From: Promineifilum sp. | Lineage (GTDB): Bacteria > Chloroflexota > Anaerolineae > Promineifilales > Promineifilaceae | Assembly: GCA_020634335.1 (NCBI GenBank) | Contig: JACKBY010000011.1 | Location: 1-64,000 of the forward strand | DNA length: 64,000 nt | Direction of reading: 5' to 3' | Shown here: piece by piece, positions 32,910 to 41,367 of the stretch | Numbering within the stretch: the stretch's first letter is position 1 | How the letters are laid out: every line of letters starts with the position of its first letter | Made by a program: the position numbers and the translations under genes | Notes under the pieces: model-generated | What the model was told of the DNA's origin: nothing | Seen by the model: only the letters and a program-made list of their open reading frames with translations | The model's database searches: none

Positions 32910-33124
32910 TCCAACCCATTAACCCTGTTGATCAGGGTCTGCTCTATATAGGAGAATCAACTCTTTGAGGAGGTGATGAGCAAGGAAGGAAGTCCAATAC
33001 GCCAAGCGGAAAAAACCACTATAACGGATAGGTTGCAAGTTTAGTAGCGACCGGGAACAGCCCGGTCTCGATGTCGAGTCAAGGCTTAGACACTACGTTC
33101 AAAATAGAATAGAGGAGAAGAAAA
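32910..33124 (+). promoter_or_regulatory. Structured 5' leader of the liv operon
   Basis: Three perfect hairpins: ACCCTG-TTGAT-CAGGGT (32922-32938), GACCGGG-AACAG-CCCGGTC (33049-33067), and CTCGA/TCGAG (33067-33078). Between them, at 32967-32977, GAGGAGGTGAT is nearly the full complement of the 16S rRNA 3' end, 147 nt before the livK ATG. It may be a ribosome standby site or belong to the leader peptide below. No known riboswitch recognised. Confidence 0.5.
32976..33044 (+). CDS. Possible 22-aa leader peptide
   Basis: ATG 32976 follows the strong SD-like GAGGAGGTG with only 2 nt spacing, and opens a 22-codon frame (MSKEGSPIRQAEKTTITDRL, then QV) ending in TAG 33042-33044. It contains no run of Leu, Ile or Val codons, so classical branched-chain attenuation is not suggested. 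The short SD spacing argues against efficient use. Listed because it is the only frame that explains the SD. Confidence 0.25.
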   Translation: MSKEGSPIRQAEKTTITDRLQV

Positions 33125-34429
33125 ATGAAACGTCTGTCACTGCTTTTGGTCATGCTGCTTTTGGCAGCGCTGGCTTTGGTAGCCTGCCAGCCGACCGGTG
33201 GCACCAATGCCCCGGTAGAAGAAGCGCCCGTTGAAGAAGCGCCGGTCGATGAAGCGGCCCCCACGGACGAAGCCCCGCCGGCCGAAGAAGACATGGGCGC
33301 GATGGAATGTACCGACGCCATCGGCTGTGTCGAAATCGCCGCCGGCGACCCGATCCAGATCGCCTCGGCGCTGGTCATCTCCGGCCCGAACGCCGACCTG
33401 GGGCTAGACTCCCAGCACGGTGTTGAGATCGCCCTCAGCCGGCGCGGTGATGTGCTCGGTCACTCGGTCGAACTCATCGCCGAGGACGACGGTTGCAATG
33501 CTGAAGGCGGCCAGACGGCCGGCAACAAGATCGTCGCCAACCCGCAAATCGTCGGCGCCATCGCCACGAGCTGCTCCGGTGCCGGCGTGCCCATGGCCCA
33601 GATCATCTCCGACGCGGGCTATGTCATGATTTCCCCGTCGAACACCTCCCCGGCATTAACCGACCCCGCCCAGGCCTTCAAGCCCGGCTACCTGCGGACA
33701 GCTCACAATGACCTGATCCAGGGAGCGGCCATGGCCGACTATGCCTATGACGTTCTTGGCGTCACCAAGGCCGCCGCCATCCACGACGGCGACCCCTACA
33801 CCGAAGGTCTGGCCAAAGCCTTCTCCGACGCCTTCGAGGCCAAGGGTGGCGAGATGGTGGCCTTCGAAGCCGAAGCCGCCGACGCGACCAACGTTGAGCC
33901 GCTGTTGACCACGGTGGCCGCCGCCGGCCCCGAGTTCCTCTATTATCCGGTCTTCATCCCGTTGGGCTCGCTCATCACCAACACGGCCAAGAACATTTCC
34001 GGTCTGGAAGATGTCTACCTGGCCGCGGCCGACGGTGTGCAGTCCCCCAGCTTCCTGGAAAACACGGTAGATACGTCGGAAGGTATGTTCGTCTCCGGCC
34101 CCGACCTGGCCTTCAGCAACACCTTCTATCAGGATGAATTCCTGCCGATGTACATGGAGATGTTCGGCACGGAGCCGACCGCGCCGTTCCACGCCCATGC
34201 CTATGACGCGACCATGATGCTTCTGAACGCGATCGAGACCGTGGCCCAGCAGGACGCCGACGGCAACCTGCTCATTGGCCGACAGGCGCTGCGTGACGCG
34301 CTCTATGCCACTTCCGGCTATGAGGGCATCACCGGCACCCTGACCTGTGACGAGTTTGGCGACTGCGCCGATCCGAAAATCTCGGTCAGCGAAGTCCAAG
34401 GCGGCGAGTTCGTCCGCGTTTGGCCCTAA
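33125..34429 (+). CDS. livK: Branched-chain amino acid ABC transporter substrate-binding lipoprotein
   Basis: This 434-aa lipoprotein starts at an ATG with GAGGAG about 7 nt upstream. A signal peptide ends at lipobox LALVAC (Cys about 21). An acidic Glu/Pro/Ala linker (APVEEAPVEEAPVDEAAP) holds the domain off the membrane. The type I periplasmic binding fold starts at IQIASALVISGPNADLG, with VELIAEDDGCNAEGGQTAGN and AIATSCSGAGVPMAQI, the ligand-binding Ser/Ala-Thr region, and ends KISVSEVQGGEFVRVWP. It captures Leu/Ile/Val or related amino acids or amides for LivHMGF encoded next. A strong terminator follows, so it should be made in excess over the membrane parts. Confidence 0.93.
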   Translation: MKRLSLLLVMLLLAALALVACQPTGGTNAPVEEAPVEEAPVDEAAPTDEAPPAEEDMGAMECTDAIGCVEIAAGDPIQIASALVISGPNADLGLDSQHGVEIALSRRGDVLGHSVELIAEDDGCNAEGGQTAGNKIVANPQIVGAIATSCSGAGVPMAQIISDAGYVMISPSNTSPALTDPAQAFKPGYLRTAHNDLIQGAAMADYAYDVLGVTKAAAIHDGDPYTEGLAKAFSDAFEAKGGEMVAFEAEAADATNVEPLLTTVAAAGPEFLYYPVFIPLGSLITNTAKNISGLEDVYLAAADGVQSPSFLENTVDTSEGMFVSGPDLAFSNTFYQDEFLPMYMEMFGTEPTAPFHAHAYDATMMLLNAIETVAQQDADGNLLIGRQALRDALYATSGYEGITGTLTCDEFGDCADPKISVSEVQGGEFVRVWP

Positions 34430-34450
34430 ACTGATACGCTAGTGTAGAAT

Positions 34451-34490
34451 GAGACGGCCCCCGGATGGGGGCCGTCTCCTGTTGTTTTCG
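34451..34490 (+). terminator. Intercistronic terminator between livK and livH
   Basis: GAGACGGCCCCC (34451-34462) and GGGGGCCGTCTC (34467-34478) form a perfect 12-bp stem with a GGAT loop. CTGTTGTTTTCG follows. Partial read-through would give high LivK and lower permease/ATPase levels, the usual stoichiometry of such importers. Confidence 0.8.
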
Positions 34491-34601
34491 AGCAGGCCAT
34501 AGACTCCGTGGGGGCTAGCGACTTCCACCCACCGCCGGAGCCTGCGGGACAGCCTGTTCCCCGGCCGGGCAACCGGCGACTTCTGATGCAGGAGGCTTAA
34601 C

Positions 34602-35678
34602 ATGACGACATCGCAGCGCCTCAGGACCATCGACTGGATCGGCGTAGCACTCTGGGTATTCAGGGCAGTCATCATTATTCTTGTGATCGTGGGCACTGTT
34701 CGCAAGCTATTTTTTGGCGCCGGCACTCAGTATACCGCCAGCGACTGGATCGATTTTGTCGTCTCCGGCCTTTCGCAAGGCGGCCTCTATGCCCTGATTG
34801 CCCTCGGCTACACCATGGTCTATGGCGTCCTGTTTATGATCAACTTCGCCCACGGCGAGTTCTTCATGTCCGGAGCCATGACCTCTACCGTGCTGGTCGC
34901 CGGCACGCTGAGCCGGTCGGGCTTCATGGATGAGCAACCCGTCATCTACCTGGTGCTGGTGACGTTCGCCGCGGTGCTTACGTCGATGGGGGTCGCGCTG
35001 CTGACGGAGCGAGTCGCCTACCGCCCCCTGCGCCGCGCGCCGCGCCTGGTGCCGCTCATCACGGCTATCGGCGCGTCCTTCTTCTGGCAATACCTCTTTC
35101 GCGGTCTGTTCGGCGGCGATCTCAAACCCTTTCCCGTGCCGGCCATTCTCGACGGGCGGGTCACGATTCTGGGGTTGGAATTCCTGAAGACGCGCGTCGT
35201 CGTTTTTGCCGTCTCTATTGTGGCCTTGCTGGGTCTGTATCTCTTCGTGCAGCGCACCAAAACCGGCCGGGCCATTCGCGCCGTGGCCGAGGATAAAGAC
35301 GTGGCGACGTTGATGGGCGTCGATGTCGACCGCACCATCGCCACCACGTTCGCCGTCGGCGCCGCCATGGCCGGTATTGCCGCCGTCCTGTGGGTGCTCG
35401 TCTTCAAACAGGCCAACTTCTTCATGGGCTTTGTGCCGGGCATCAAGGCCTTCACGGCCGCCGTCCTGGGCGGCATCGGCAGCATCCCCGGCGCGGCACT
35501 GGGCGGCCTGTTCCTGGGTGTCATCGAAGCCGTCGGCCCTCCCCTCTTCCTGGAGGGGCTGGGTCTGCCCGGCGCGCACCAGCTCAAAGACGTAATCGCC
35601 TTCCTGCTGCTGGTGCTCGTGCTCATCTTCCGGCCGCAAGGCATTATCGGCGAGCGCCTGGCCGAGAAGAAAGCCTAA
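34602..35678 (+). CDS. livH: Branched-chain amino acid ABC transporter permease LivH
   Basis: This 358-aa membrane permease starts at ATG 34602 with AGGAGG 7 nt upstream. It is about 55 aa longer at the N-terminus than standard LivH, adding one membrane helix (about 14-32). The LivH core begins at FVVSGLSQGGLYALIALGYT with MVYGVLFMINFAHGEF. The EAA-like coupling region is around RAIRAVAEDKDVATLMGVDV, and AVLGGIGSIPGAALGG with DVIAFLLLVLVLIFRPQGI close it. It pairs with LivM to form the channel. 13 nt separate it from livM. Confidence 0.93.
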   Translation: MTTSQRLRTIDWIGVALWVFRAVIIILVIVGTVRKLFFGAGTQYTASDWIDFVVSGLSQGGLYALIALGYTMVYGVLFMINFAHGEFFMSGAMTSTVLVAGTLSRSGFMDEQPVIYLVLVTFAAVLTSMGVALLTERVAYRPLRRAPRLVPLITAIGASFFWQYLFRGLFGGDLKPFPVPAILDGRVTILGLEFLKTRVVVFAVSIVALLGLYLFVQRTKTGRAIRAVAEDKDVATLMGVDVDRTIATTFAVGAAMAGIAAVLWVLVFKQANFFMGFVPGIKAFTAAVLGGIGSIPGAALGGLFLGVIEAVGPPLFLEGLGLPGAHQLKDVIAFLLLVLVLIFRPQGIIGERLAEKKA

Positions 35679-35691
35679 GGGGGTCTGAATC

Positions 35692-37392
35692 ATGACCGGA
35701 ATGAATTGGCGTCACGTAATCCGCACGGGGCTGTTAATGAGCCTGATCGTGCTGCTGGTGAGCATCATCGGCATGGTCGAGACCTTCGACGAACGCGACC
35801 TTGTCGTCGGCTATCTGACCCTCGGTCAACTGCTGCTGTTCGCGCCGGCTCTCTTCGGCGGCTACCGCACCGTGGCCCGCGAAGCCCGACGCAGCCCTGT
35901 GTCGACGCTCCTGGGCGGCCTGGTCGCCGGTCTGATCGTGGCCGTTCCCCTCATCCTGCTCGTCCTGCTGGCATCGGCCTGGCCCGGCATCCGAACCTAT
36001 TTTCCGAACATTTCCCCCGCCCTGCTCGACATCCTGAGCAACGGACAAGGGGCGACGACCACCGGAATTGGCCTGCTACTGTTGGAGATGGGGCTGCTCG
36101 GCCTCATCGGCGCGGCCATCCACCTGGTTCCCGGTGCCCTTCGCCGGCCCCTGCTCACGGCCCTCCTGATCACCAGCGCCGTCGCTCTGTTTTCCGACGT
36201 GCCGCTCAACATCGCCAACGAACTACTGGACCGCAGTATTGTCCGCATCCTGTTCGGCACCAAAGGCCTCACCCTGGCCGCGGCCGTCGGTGCCTTCGTG
36301 ATTAGCCTCCTCCTCGCCTTCTGGTGGGATCGTTCCGGCCGGGCCGCCCTTAACCGTCGCCAGGCCACGCAGTCTCCGACCCAGGCCGCCCGCAACCGCC
36401 GCATCGCCACCCTGGCCTTGTTGGTGGTGTTGCTGATCCTGCCCCGGATATTGGGCATCTTCCTGACAAACGTCCTCGACCAGGTGGGCATCTTCATTCT
36501 GATGGCCCTGGGCCTCAACATCGTCGTCGGTTTCGCCGGCCTGCTCGACCTGGGTTACGTGGCCTTCTTCGCCATCGGTGCCTACACGACCGCACTGCTC
36601 ACCTCGACCGGCGATCTGGGGCTGGGGATGAGCTTTTGGGTGGCCGCGCCCATCTCTGTCGCCGCGGCCACGCTGGCCGGCATCATTCTGGGCATTCCCG
36701 TGTTGCGCCTGCGCGGCGACTATCTGGCTATCGTCACCCTGGGTTTCGGCGAGATCATCCGCGTGTTGGTGCGCTCTGACCTGCTCAAACCGGTCATCGG
36801 CGGCGCGCAGGGCATCCTCAACATCGGTCGTCCTTCCTTGGGCAGTTTCGAGCTGGTCACACCCCAACAGTTTTACTATCTTATCCTGCTCGGCTGCATT
36901 CTGGCCTGGTATATCGCCTCGCGATTGCGCGATGGGCGCATTGGACGCCGCTGGATGGCGATGCGCGAAGATGAGGACGTAGCCGAAGCCGTGGGCATCA
37001 ATCTGACCTCCACCAAGCTATTGGCTTTCTCCATCGGCGCCAGCTTTGCCGGGTTGGCCGGGTCCATCTTCGCCTCGCGCATTGGTTCGGCTTTTCCCAA
37101 CAGCTTCGAACTGCTCATCTCGATCAACGTGCTAGCGATCGTCATCGTCGGTGGCCTGGGCAGTCTGCCCGGCGTCGTCGTGGGCGCGTTCGTGCTGGTC
37201 GGCCTGCCCGAACTGCTGCGCGAATTCGCGGAATACCGGCTGCTGATGTACGGCATCCTGCTCATCGTCATGATGCTCGTGCGGCCAGAGGGCCTGTGGC
37301 CGTCGGCCGTCACGCGGCGCGAGATGCACGCCGCCGAGGAAGAAGCCGCGCGCGAAGGCATCCACCCCGAGGAAGTTCAACCCATCACCTAG
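35692..37392 (+). CDS. livM: Branched-chain amino acid ABC transporter permease LivM with long N-terminal membrane extension
   Basis: This protein is 566 aa, against about 320-420 aa for usual LivM. The LivM core starts near residue 245 (GIFILMALGLNIVVGFAGLL, DLGYVAFFAIGAYT) and carries the coupling region MREDEDVAEAVGINLTSTKL plus VIVGGLGSLPGVVVGAFVLV. The first about 230 residues form a separate hydrophobic domain with about five or six helices and a basic linker (RQATQSPTQAARNRR). Its function is unknown; similar extensions exist in some LivM proteins of this lineage as far as I recall. SD GGGGG precedes ATG 35692. It sits in the livKHMGF order. Confidence 0.92.
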   Translation: MTGMNWRHVIRTGLLMSLIVLLVSIIGMVETFDERDLVVGYLTLGQLLLFAPALFGGYRTVAREARRSPVSTLLGGLVAGLIVAVPLILLVLLASAWPGIRTYFPNISPALLDILSNGQGATTTGIGLLLLEMGLLGLIGAAIHLVPGALRRPLLTALLITSAVALFSDVPLNIANELLDRSIVRILFGTKGLTLAAAVGAFVISLLLAFWWDRSGRAALNRRQATQSPTQAARNRRIATLALLVVLLILPRILGIFLTNVLDQVGIFILMALGLNIVVGFAGLLDLGYVAFFAIGAYTTALLTSTGDLGLGMSFWVAAPISVAAATLAGIILGIPVLRLRGDYLAIVTLGFGEIIRVLVRSDLLKPVIGGAQGILNIGRPSLGSFELVTPQQFYYLILLGCILAWYIASRLRDGRIGRRWMAMREDEDVAEAVGINLTSTKLLAFSIGASFAGLAGSIFASRIGSAFPNSFELLISINVLAIVIVGGLGSLPGVVVGAFVLVGLPELLREFAEYRLLMYGILLIVMMLVRPEGLWPSAVTRREMHAAEEEAAREGIHPEEVQPIT

Positions 37393-37402
37393 AGGGGGCC
37401 AC

Positions 37403-38218
37403 ATGACCAACATTCTGGAAGCAACCCACGTAACCAAGCGCTTCGGCGGATTGATCGCCGTCAACGATTTAACCTTTGCCATCCCGCAAGGCAGCATCGT
37501 CAGCATCATCGGGCCAAACGGCGCGGGCAAGACGACCTTCTTCAACTGCATCACCGGCTTCTATGAGATCGACGAGGGCGAATTCAACTTCGACGGCCAA
37601 TCGATCAAAGGCCGCTCGCCCGACCAGATTACCAAGATGGGCATCGCCCGCACCTATCAAAATATCCGCCTCTTTTCCTATATGTCGGCCATCGAAAACA
37701 TCCTGGCCGGCATGGAGCCGCGCTTGCGCTCGCCCTGGTTTGGGCCTGTGCTCGGCCTGCGCGGCACCCGAATCGAAGAAGAAAAAGCGGCGGTCGACGC
37801 CAATCAGCTGCTGAACTTTGTTGGCCTGCGGGGTAAGGGTGACAGTCTGGCCCGCAACCTGCCCTATGGCGACCAGCGACGGCTGGAAATTGCGCGGGCC
37901 CTGGCCGGCAATCCCAAGTTGTTGCTGCTCGACGAACCGACGGCGGGCATGAACCCGCGCGAAACGGCCGAGACAACCGAGTTCATCCGCAATCTGCGCG
38001 ACAAAGTCGGCATCACCGTCCTGCTCATCGAACACGACATGCGCGTGGTCATGGGCATTTCCGAGCATATCACCGTGCTCGACTACGGCGAGAAGATCGC
38101 CGAAGGTTCACCAGCCGAAATCCAGCGCAACACGCGCGTCATCGAAGCCTACCTGGGCCGGGGAGCGGCCGGGGCCGCGCACCTGGGTCTCAGCCACCAG
38201 ACGGAGACAGGCGAATGA
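37403..38218 (+). CDS. livG: Branched-chain amino acid ABC transporter ATP-binding protein LivG
   Basis: This 271-aa ATPase has Walker A GPNGAGKTT (about 34-42), Q-loop YQNIRLFSYMSAIENIL, and NLPYGDQRRLEIARAL in place of the standard LSGGQ signature, a LivG-typical variant. Walker B LLLLDEPTAGMNP and H-loop LIEHDMRVVMGISEHITVLD follow. The C-terminal tail (VIEAYLGRG) is the branched-chain ABC ATPase extension. SD GAGGGGG precedes the ATG. It overlaps livF by 4 nt (ATGA). Confidence 0.95.
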   Translation: MTNILEATHVTKRFGGLIAVNDLTFAIPQGSIVSIIGPNGAGKTTFFNCITGFYEIDEGEFNFDGQSIKGRSPDQITKMGIARTYQNIRLFSYMSAIENILAGMEPRLRSPWFGPVLGLRGTRIEEEKAAVDANQLLNFVGLRGKGDSLARNLPYGDQRRLEIARALAGNPKLLLLDEPTAGMNPRETAETTEFIRNLRDKVGITVLLIEHDMRVVMGISEHITVLDYGEKIAEGSPAEIQRNTRVIEAYLGRGAAGAAHLGLSHQTETGE

Positions 38219-38928
38219 GCATTCTGGAACTTAATGACGTCCACGCCTATTACGGCAAGATCCACGCCCTGAAAGGAATCTCCCTGAAGGTCGAAAAGGG
38301 CGAGATCGTCACGCTCATCGGCGGTAATGGCGCGGGCAAGACCACGACGCTGCGGACGATTTCGGCCCTCATGCGGCCGACAACCGGCTCCGTCACGTTT
38401 GAAGACGAAAGCCTCACCCGCTACAAGCCCAGCGATTTGGCCGCCCGGGGCATCGCCATGGTGCCCGAAGGACGCGGCGTGTTCGCTCGCATGACCGTGT
38501 TGGAGAACCTGGAGATGGGCGCGTTCCACCGCAACGACAAGGCGGGCATCGCCCAGGATGTCGAGATGGTCTACGATCTGTTTCCACGCCTGAAAGAGCG
38601 CCGCACGCAATTGGCCGGCACAATGTCCGGCGGCGAGCAACAGATGCTGGCGATGGGCCGGGCGCTGATGTCGCGGCCGCGCCTGTTGCTGCTCGACGAA
38701 CCGTCGATGGGCCTGGCCCCCGTGCTGGTCGAGGCCATCTTCAGCACAGTGGTAGACATCAACAAGCAGGGCACAACCGTGCTGCTGGTGGAGCAAAACG
38801 CGCTCATGGCCCTCGATATCGCCAGCCGCGGCTACGTCCTGCAGACGGGCGAGATCGTCCTCAGTGACGACGCCAAGGCACTGCAGAAGAACGAGATGAT
38901 CCAGAAGGTCTATCTGGGGATCGAGTAG
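38215..38928 (+). CDS. livF: Branched-chain amino acid ABC transporter ATP-binding protein LivF
   Basis: This 237-aa ATPase is the partner of LivG in the importer. Walker A is GGNGAGKTT (about 36-44), the signature MSGGEQQMLAMGRALMSRP, Walker B LLLLDEPSMGLAP, and the H-loop region LLVEQNALMALDIASRGYVL has Gln-Asn where many ABC ATPases have His, as is normal for LivF. It starts within the livG stop codon, so translation is coupled. Last gene of the transporter; 193 bp of non-coding sequence follow before the cyclodeaminase gene. Confidence 0.95.
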   Translation: MSILELNDVHAYYGKIHALKGISLKVEKGEIVTLIGGNGAGKTTTLRTISALMRPTTGSVTFEDESLTRYKPSDLAARGIAMVPEGRGVFARMTVLENLEMGAFHRNDKAGIAQDVEMVYDLFPRLKERRTQLAGTMSGGEQQMLAMGRALMSRPRLLLLDEPSMGLAPVLVEAIFSTVVDINKQGTTVLLVEQNALMALDIASRGYVLQTGEIVLSDDAKALQKNEMIQKVYLGIE

Positions 38929-39121
38929 GGGCGAGCAACGGCGAAACCAACCACGTCCCGGCGAACGGCCTGCTCCCGCCGTTGCCTTACCTCGTCGGGC
39001 GCGGGGCCGGGCGACCGCGAGGCAACACGACCTCTCTGCGGCCACGCCCTTCCCGGTTGCCCGGCCCCGCGCCCAGTCGCATTTATTTGTCAAAGTCCAT
39101 CAAACCCACCCTACGATCATC

Positions 39122-40114
39122 ATGAACCTACGCCTCTTTTCGGCCGATGACGTGCACCGCGCCCTGCCCATGAGCCAGGCCATTGAGGGCGTCAAGGCCG
39201 GCTACGTCCAGCTCTCGGCCGGGCGCGTCCAGGCTCCGCTGCGCACGCCCCTTGCCGTATCGCCCAACGACGTGACGCTAATCATGCCTTTTTTCGCGCC
39301 GCCGGCCGCCGGTGCCGACGGCGCGCTGGGTTTGAAGCTCGTCTCTGTCTTCAATAGCAACGTCCCGCGCGGCCTGCCGCTCATCCACTCCATTGTCATG
39401 GCTGTCGACCCCAGCAGCGGCGCGCCGCTGGCCCTCATCGAGGGCAGCAGTCTGACCGCGATCCGCACCGGGGCAGCCTCCGGCGCAGCCACCGACGTGC
39501 TGGCCCGACCCGGCGCGGCCGTCGCCGCCATCTTTGGCAGCGGCGTGCAGGCGCGGCGGCAACTGGAGGCCGTCTGCACCGTGCGGCCCATCGAGCGCGT
39601 TTTCGTCTATAGTCTGGCCGGGGCCGAGGTCTTCGCGGTCGAGATGGCCGGGATGGGCCCCATTCCAACCGACATTCGCATCGCCGCCACCCCGCGCGAA
39701 GCGCTGGCCGAGGCCGACGTTGTTTGCACCGCCACCACTGCGCTCACGCCGGTCTTCGACGGTCACGACTTGCGCCCCGGAACCCACGTCAACGGTATCG
39801 GCTCTTTCACCCCGGAGATGCAGGAGATCGATCTCGCGACCGTGCGCCGGTCGCGGGTCTTTGTCGACTCGATCGAGGCCGCGCTGGCCGAGGCGGGCGA
39901 TCTGCTCATTCCCCTCAACGCCGGGGAGATCACCCTCGACCACATCAGTACCGAACTGGGCGAAGTCATCGACGGGAGCAAGCCCGGTCGGACAAGCACC
40001 GAGCAGATCACCTTTTTCAAGTCGGTCGGCGTCGCCGTGCAGGATGCCGTGGCCGCCAGTATCATTCTGCACAACGGCCCAATGCTGGGACTGGGAACGA
40101 CTATCGAACTATGA
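39122..40114 (+). CDS. Ornithine cyclodeaminase/mu-crystallin family protein
   Basis: This 330-aa NAD(P)-binding protein starts at ATG 39122. N-terminal LRLFSADDVHRALPMSQAIEG and the substrate loop LGLKLVSVFNSN are family features. IRTGAASGAATDVLARP precedes the Rossmann motif FGSGVQARRQLEAV. DLRPGTHVNGIGSFTPEMQE and SVGVAVQDAVAA complete it. Relatives are ornithine cyclodeaminase, alanine dehydrogenase (archaeal type) or ketimine reductase; the exact reaction is not readable. It overlaps by 4 nt with an FAD oxidase, and both lie behind the amino-acid importer. A joint amine or cyclic imino-acid route is a reasonable inference. Confidence 0.9.
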   Translation: MNLRLFSADDVHRALPMSQAIEGVKAGYVQLSAGRVQAPLRTPLAVSPNDVTLIMPFFAPPAAGADGALGLKLVSVFNSNVPRGLPLIHSIVMAVDPSSGAPLALIEGSSLTAIRTGAASGAATDVLARPGAAVAAIFGSGVQARRQLEAVCTVRPIERVFVYSLAGAEVFAVEMAGMGPIPTDIRIAATPREALAEADVVCTATTALTPVFDGHDLRPGTHVNGIGSFTPEMQEIDLATVRRSRVFVDSIEAALAEAGDLLIPLNAGEITLDHISTELGEVIDGSKPGRTSTEQITFFKSVGVAVQDAVAASIILHNGPMLGLGTTIEL

Positions 40115-41271
40115 GCATCTTACCCCCATCGGCTTCGGTTGTGGTCGTCGGCGGCGGCGTCATGGGCGCGTCCACGGCCTATCACCTGGCGCTGCGCGGC
40201 GTCCGCGACGTCGTTTTGCTGGAGAGCCAACCGTTCTTTGGGCAGGGGGCCACCGGCAAGTGCGCCGGCGGCATCCGCTACCAGTTCAGCACGGCCATCA
40301 ACGTCCGTCTGTCGCAACTGAGCCTGCCCATGCTGGCCCGCTTCGAGGCCGAAACCGGCCAACCCATCGACCTGCGCTACGACGGCTACATGCTGCTGGC
40401 GACCACAGAGGACAACGTGGCCGAGTTCCGGCGCAACGTGGCGCTGCAACACAGCCTGGGCGTGCCCACGGAGTGGCTGAGCGGCGATGAGGTGCGGCGG
40501 CGCGTGCCCCAACTGGCGGCCGGCGACGTGCTGGCGGCCACCTTCCACGCCGGCGACGGGCTGGCCGACCCCAACGGCGTCGTGGCCGGCTATATTTCCG
40601 CCGGTCGTCGTCTGGGTGTGCGCGCCTTCAACGACGCGCCGGTGACGGACATCGAGGTCGAGCGCGGTCGCGCAGTGGCCGTTGTTACCCCGCTGGGCCG
40701 CGTGGCCTGCGAAACGGTCGTCAACGCCGCCGGGCCGTGGGCGGCCCTGATCGGCGACATGGCCGGCGTCTCGCTGCCTATCACGCCCGTCCGCCGCCAG
40801 ATGCTGACCACCACTCCCTTGCCCGATCTGGCCCCCGACTTCCCGTTTGTGATCGACTTCGCCCGCAGCCTCTACTTCCATCGCGAGGGCGAAGGGTTAT
40901 TGACGGGCATGTCCAACCCCCATCAGACGCCGGGCTTCGACGAGAGCGTCGACGCCGAGTGGGAGCTAACCCACCTGGAGGCGGCCGTCGAACGGCTGCC
41001 CCTGCTGGCCCACGCCGGTCTGCTGGGCCACTGGGCGGGGCTTTACGAAGTGACGCCCGATGCGCATCCTATCATCGGCCGTATGCCCGAGCTCGAAAAT
41101 TTCGTCGTCGTCGCCGGCTTCTCCGGCCACGGCTTCATGCACGGCCCCATCGCCGGGCTGCTGGTTAGCGAGATCATCCTCGACGGCGGCGCGCATACGC
41201 TGGACATTACTGAGTTAGGGTATGAGCGTTTTGACAGGGGTCAACACCATCGGGAGTACAATGTGATTTAG
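40111..41271 (+). CDS. FAD-dependent amine/amino-acid oxidoreductase (DAO family)
   Basis: This 386-aa flavoprotein starts at ATG 40111, overlapping the stop of the cyclodeaminase gene (ATGA). The dinucleotide motif is VVVVGGGVMGASTAYHLALRG (13-30, quoted in part as GGGVMG), then LLESQPFFGQGATGKCAGG and IRYQFST. NAAGPWAALIGDMAG is the second FAD region. GLYEVTPDAHPIIGRMPE and AGFSGHGFMHGP are typical of the sarcosine oxidase beta/glycine oxidase/D-amino-acid dehydrogenase group. It likely oxidises a secondary amine or imino acid. Its substrate may come from the cyclodeaminase-family enzyme. Confidence 0.9.
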   Translation: MSILPPSASVVVVGGGVMGASTAYHLALRGVRDVVLLESQPFFGQGATGKCAGGIRYQFSTAINVRLSQLSLPMLARFEAETGQPIDLRYDGYMLLATTEDNVAEFRRNVALQHSLGVPTEWLSGDEVRRRVPQLAAGDVLAATFHAGDGLADPNGVVAGYISAGRRLGVRAFNDAPVTDIEVERGRAVAVVTPLGRVACETVVNAAGPWAALIGDMAGVSLPITPVRRQMLTTTPLPDLAPDFPFVIDFARSLYFHREGEGLLTGMSNPHQTPGFDESVDAEWELTHLEAAVERLPLLAHAGLLGHWAGLYEVTPDAHPIIGRMPELENFVVVAGFSGHGFMHGPIAGLLVSEIILDGGAHTLDITELGYERFDRGQHHREYNVI

Positions 41272-41281
41272 GAAAAGAGGA

Positions 41282-41336
41282 AAAATCCACAGATTACACA
41301 GACGACACAGGTTAAGGATGTCGGTCTGTGGATTCT
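41282..41336. repeat. CCACAGATT palindromic repeat, copy A
   Basis: AATCCACAGA (41284-41293) and TCTGTGGATT (41325-41334) form a 10-bp inverted repeat around ACACAGACGACACAG. It lies in the 5' region of the DinB-like gene and shares its sequence with 42997-43112 and 45750-45775. Confidence 0.75.
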
Positions 41337-41367
41337 CTTCTTTGTGATTGAAGGAGACATGGACTTT

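Noticed and set aside
32910..33124. A known riboswitch in the liv leader
   Set aside because: Hairpins are present but I cannot match them to glycine, lysine, SAM or other conserved cores.
38149..39093. 314-codon minus-strand frame opposite livF
   Set aside because: Livf is fully supported; this is a shadow frame.
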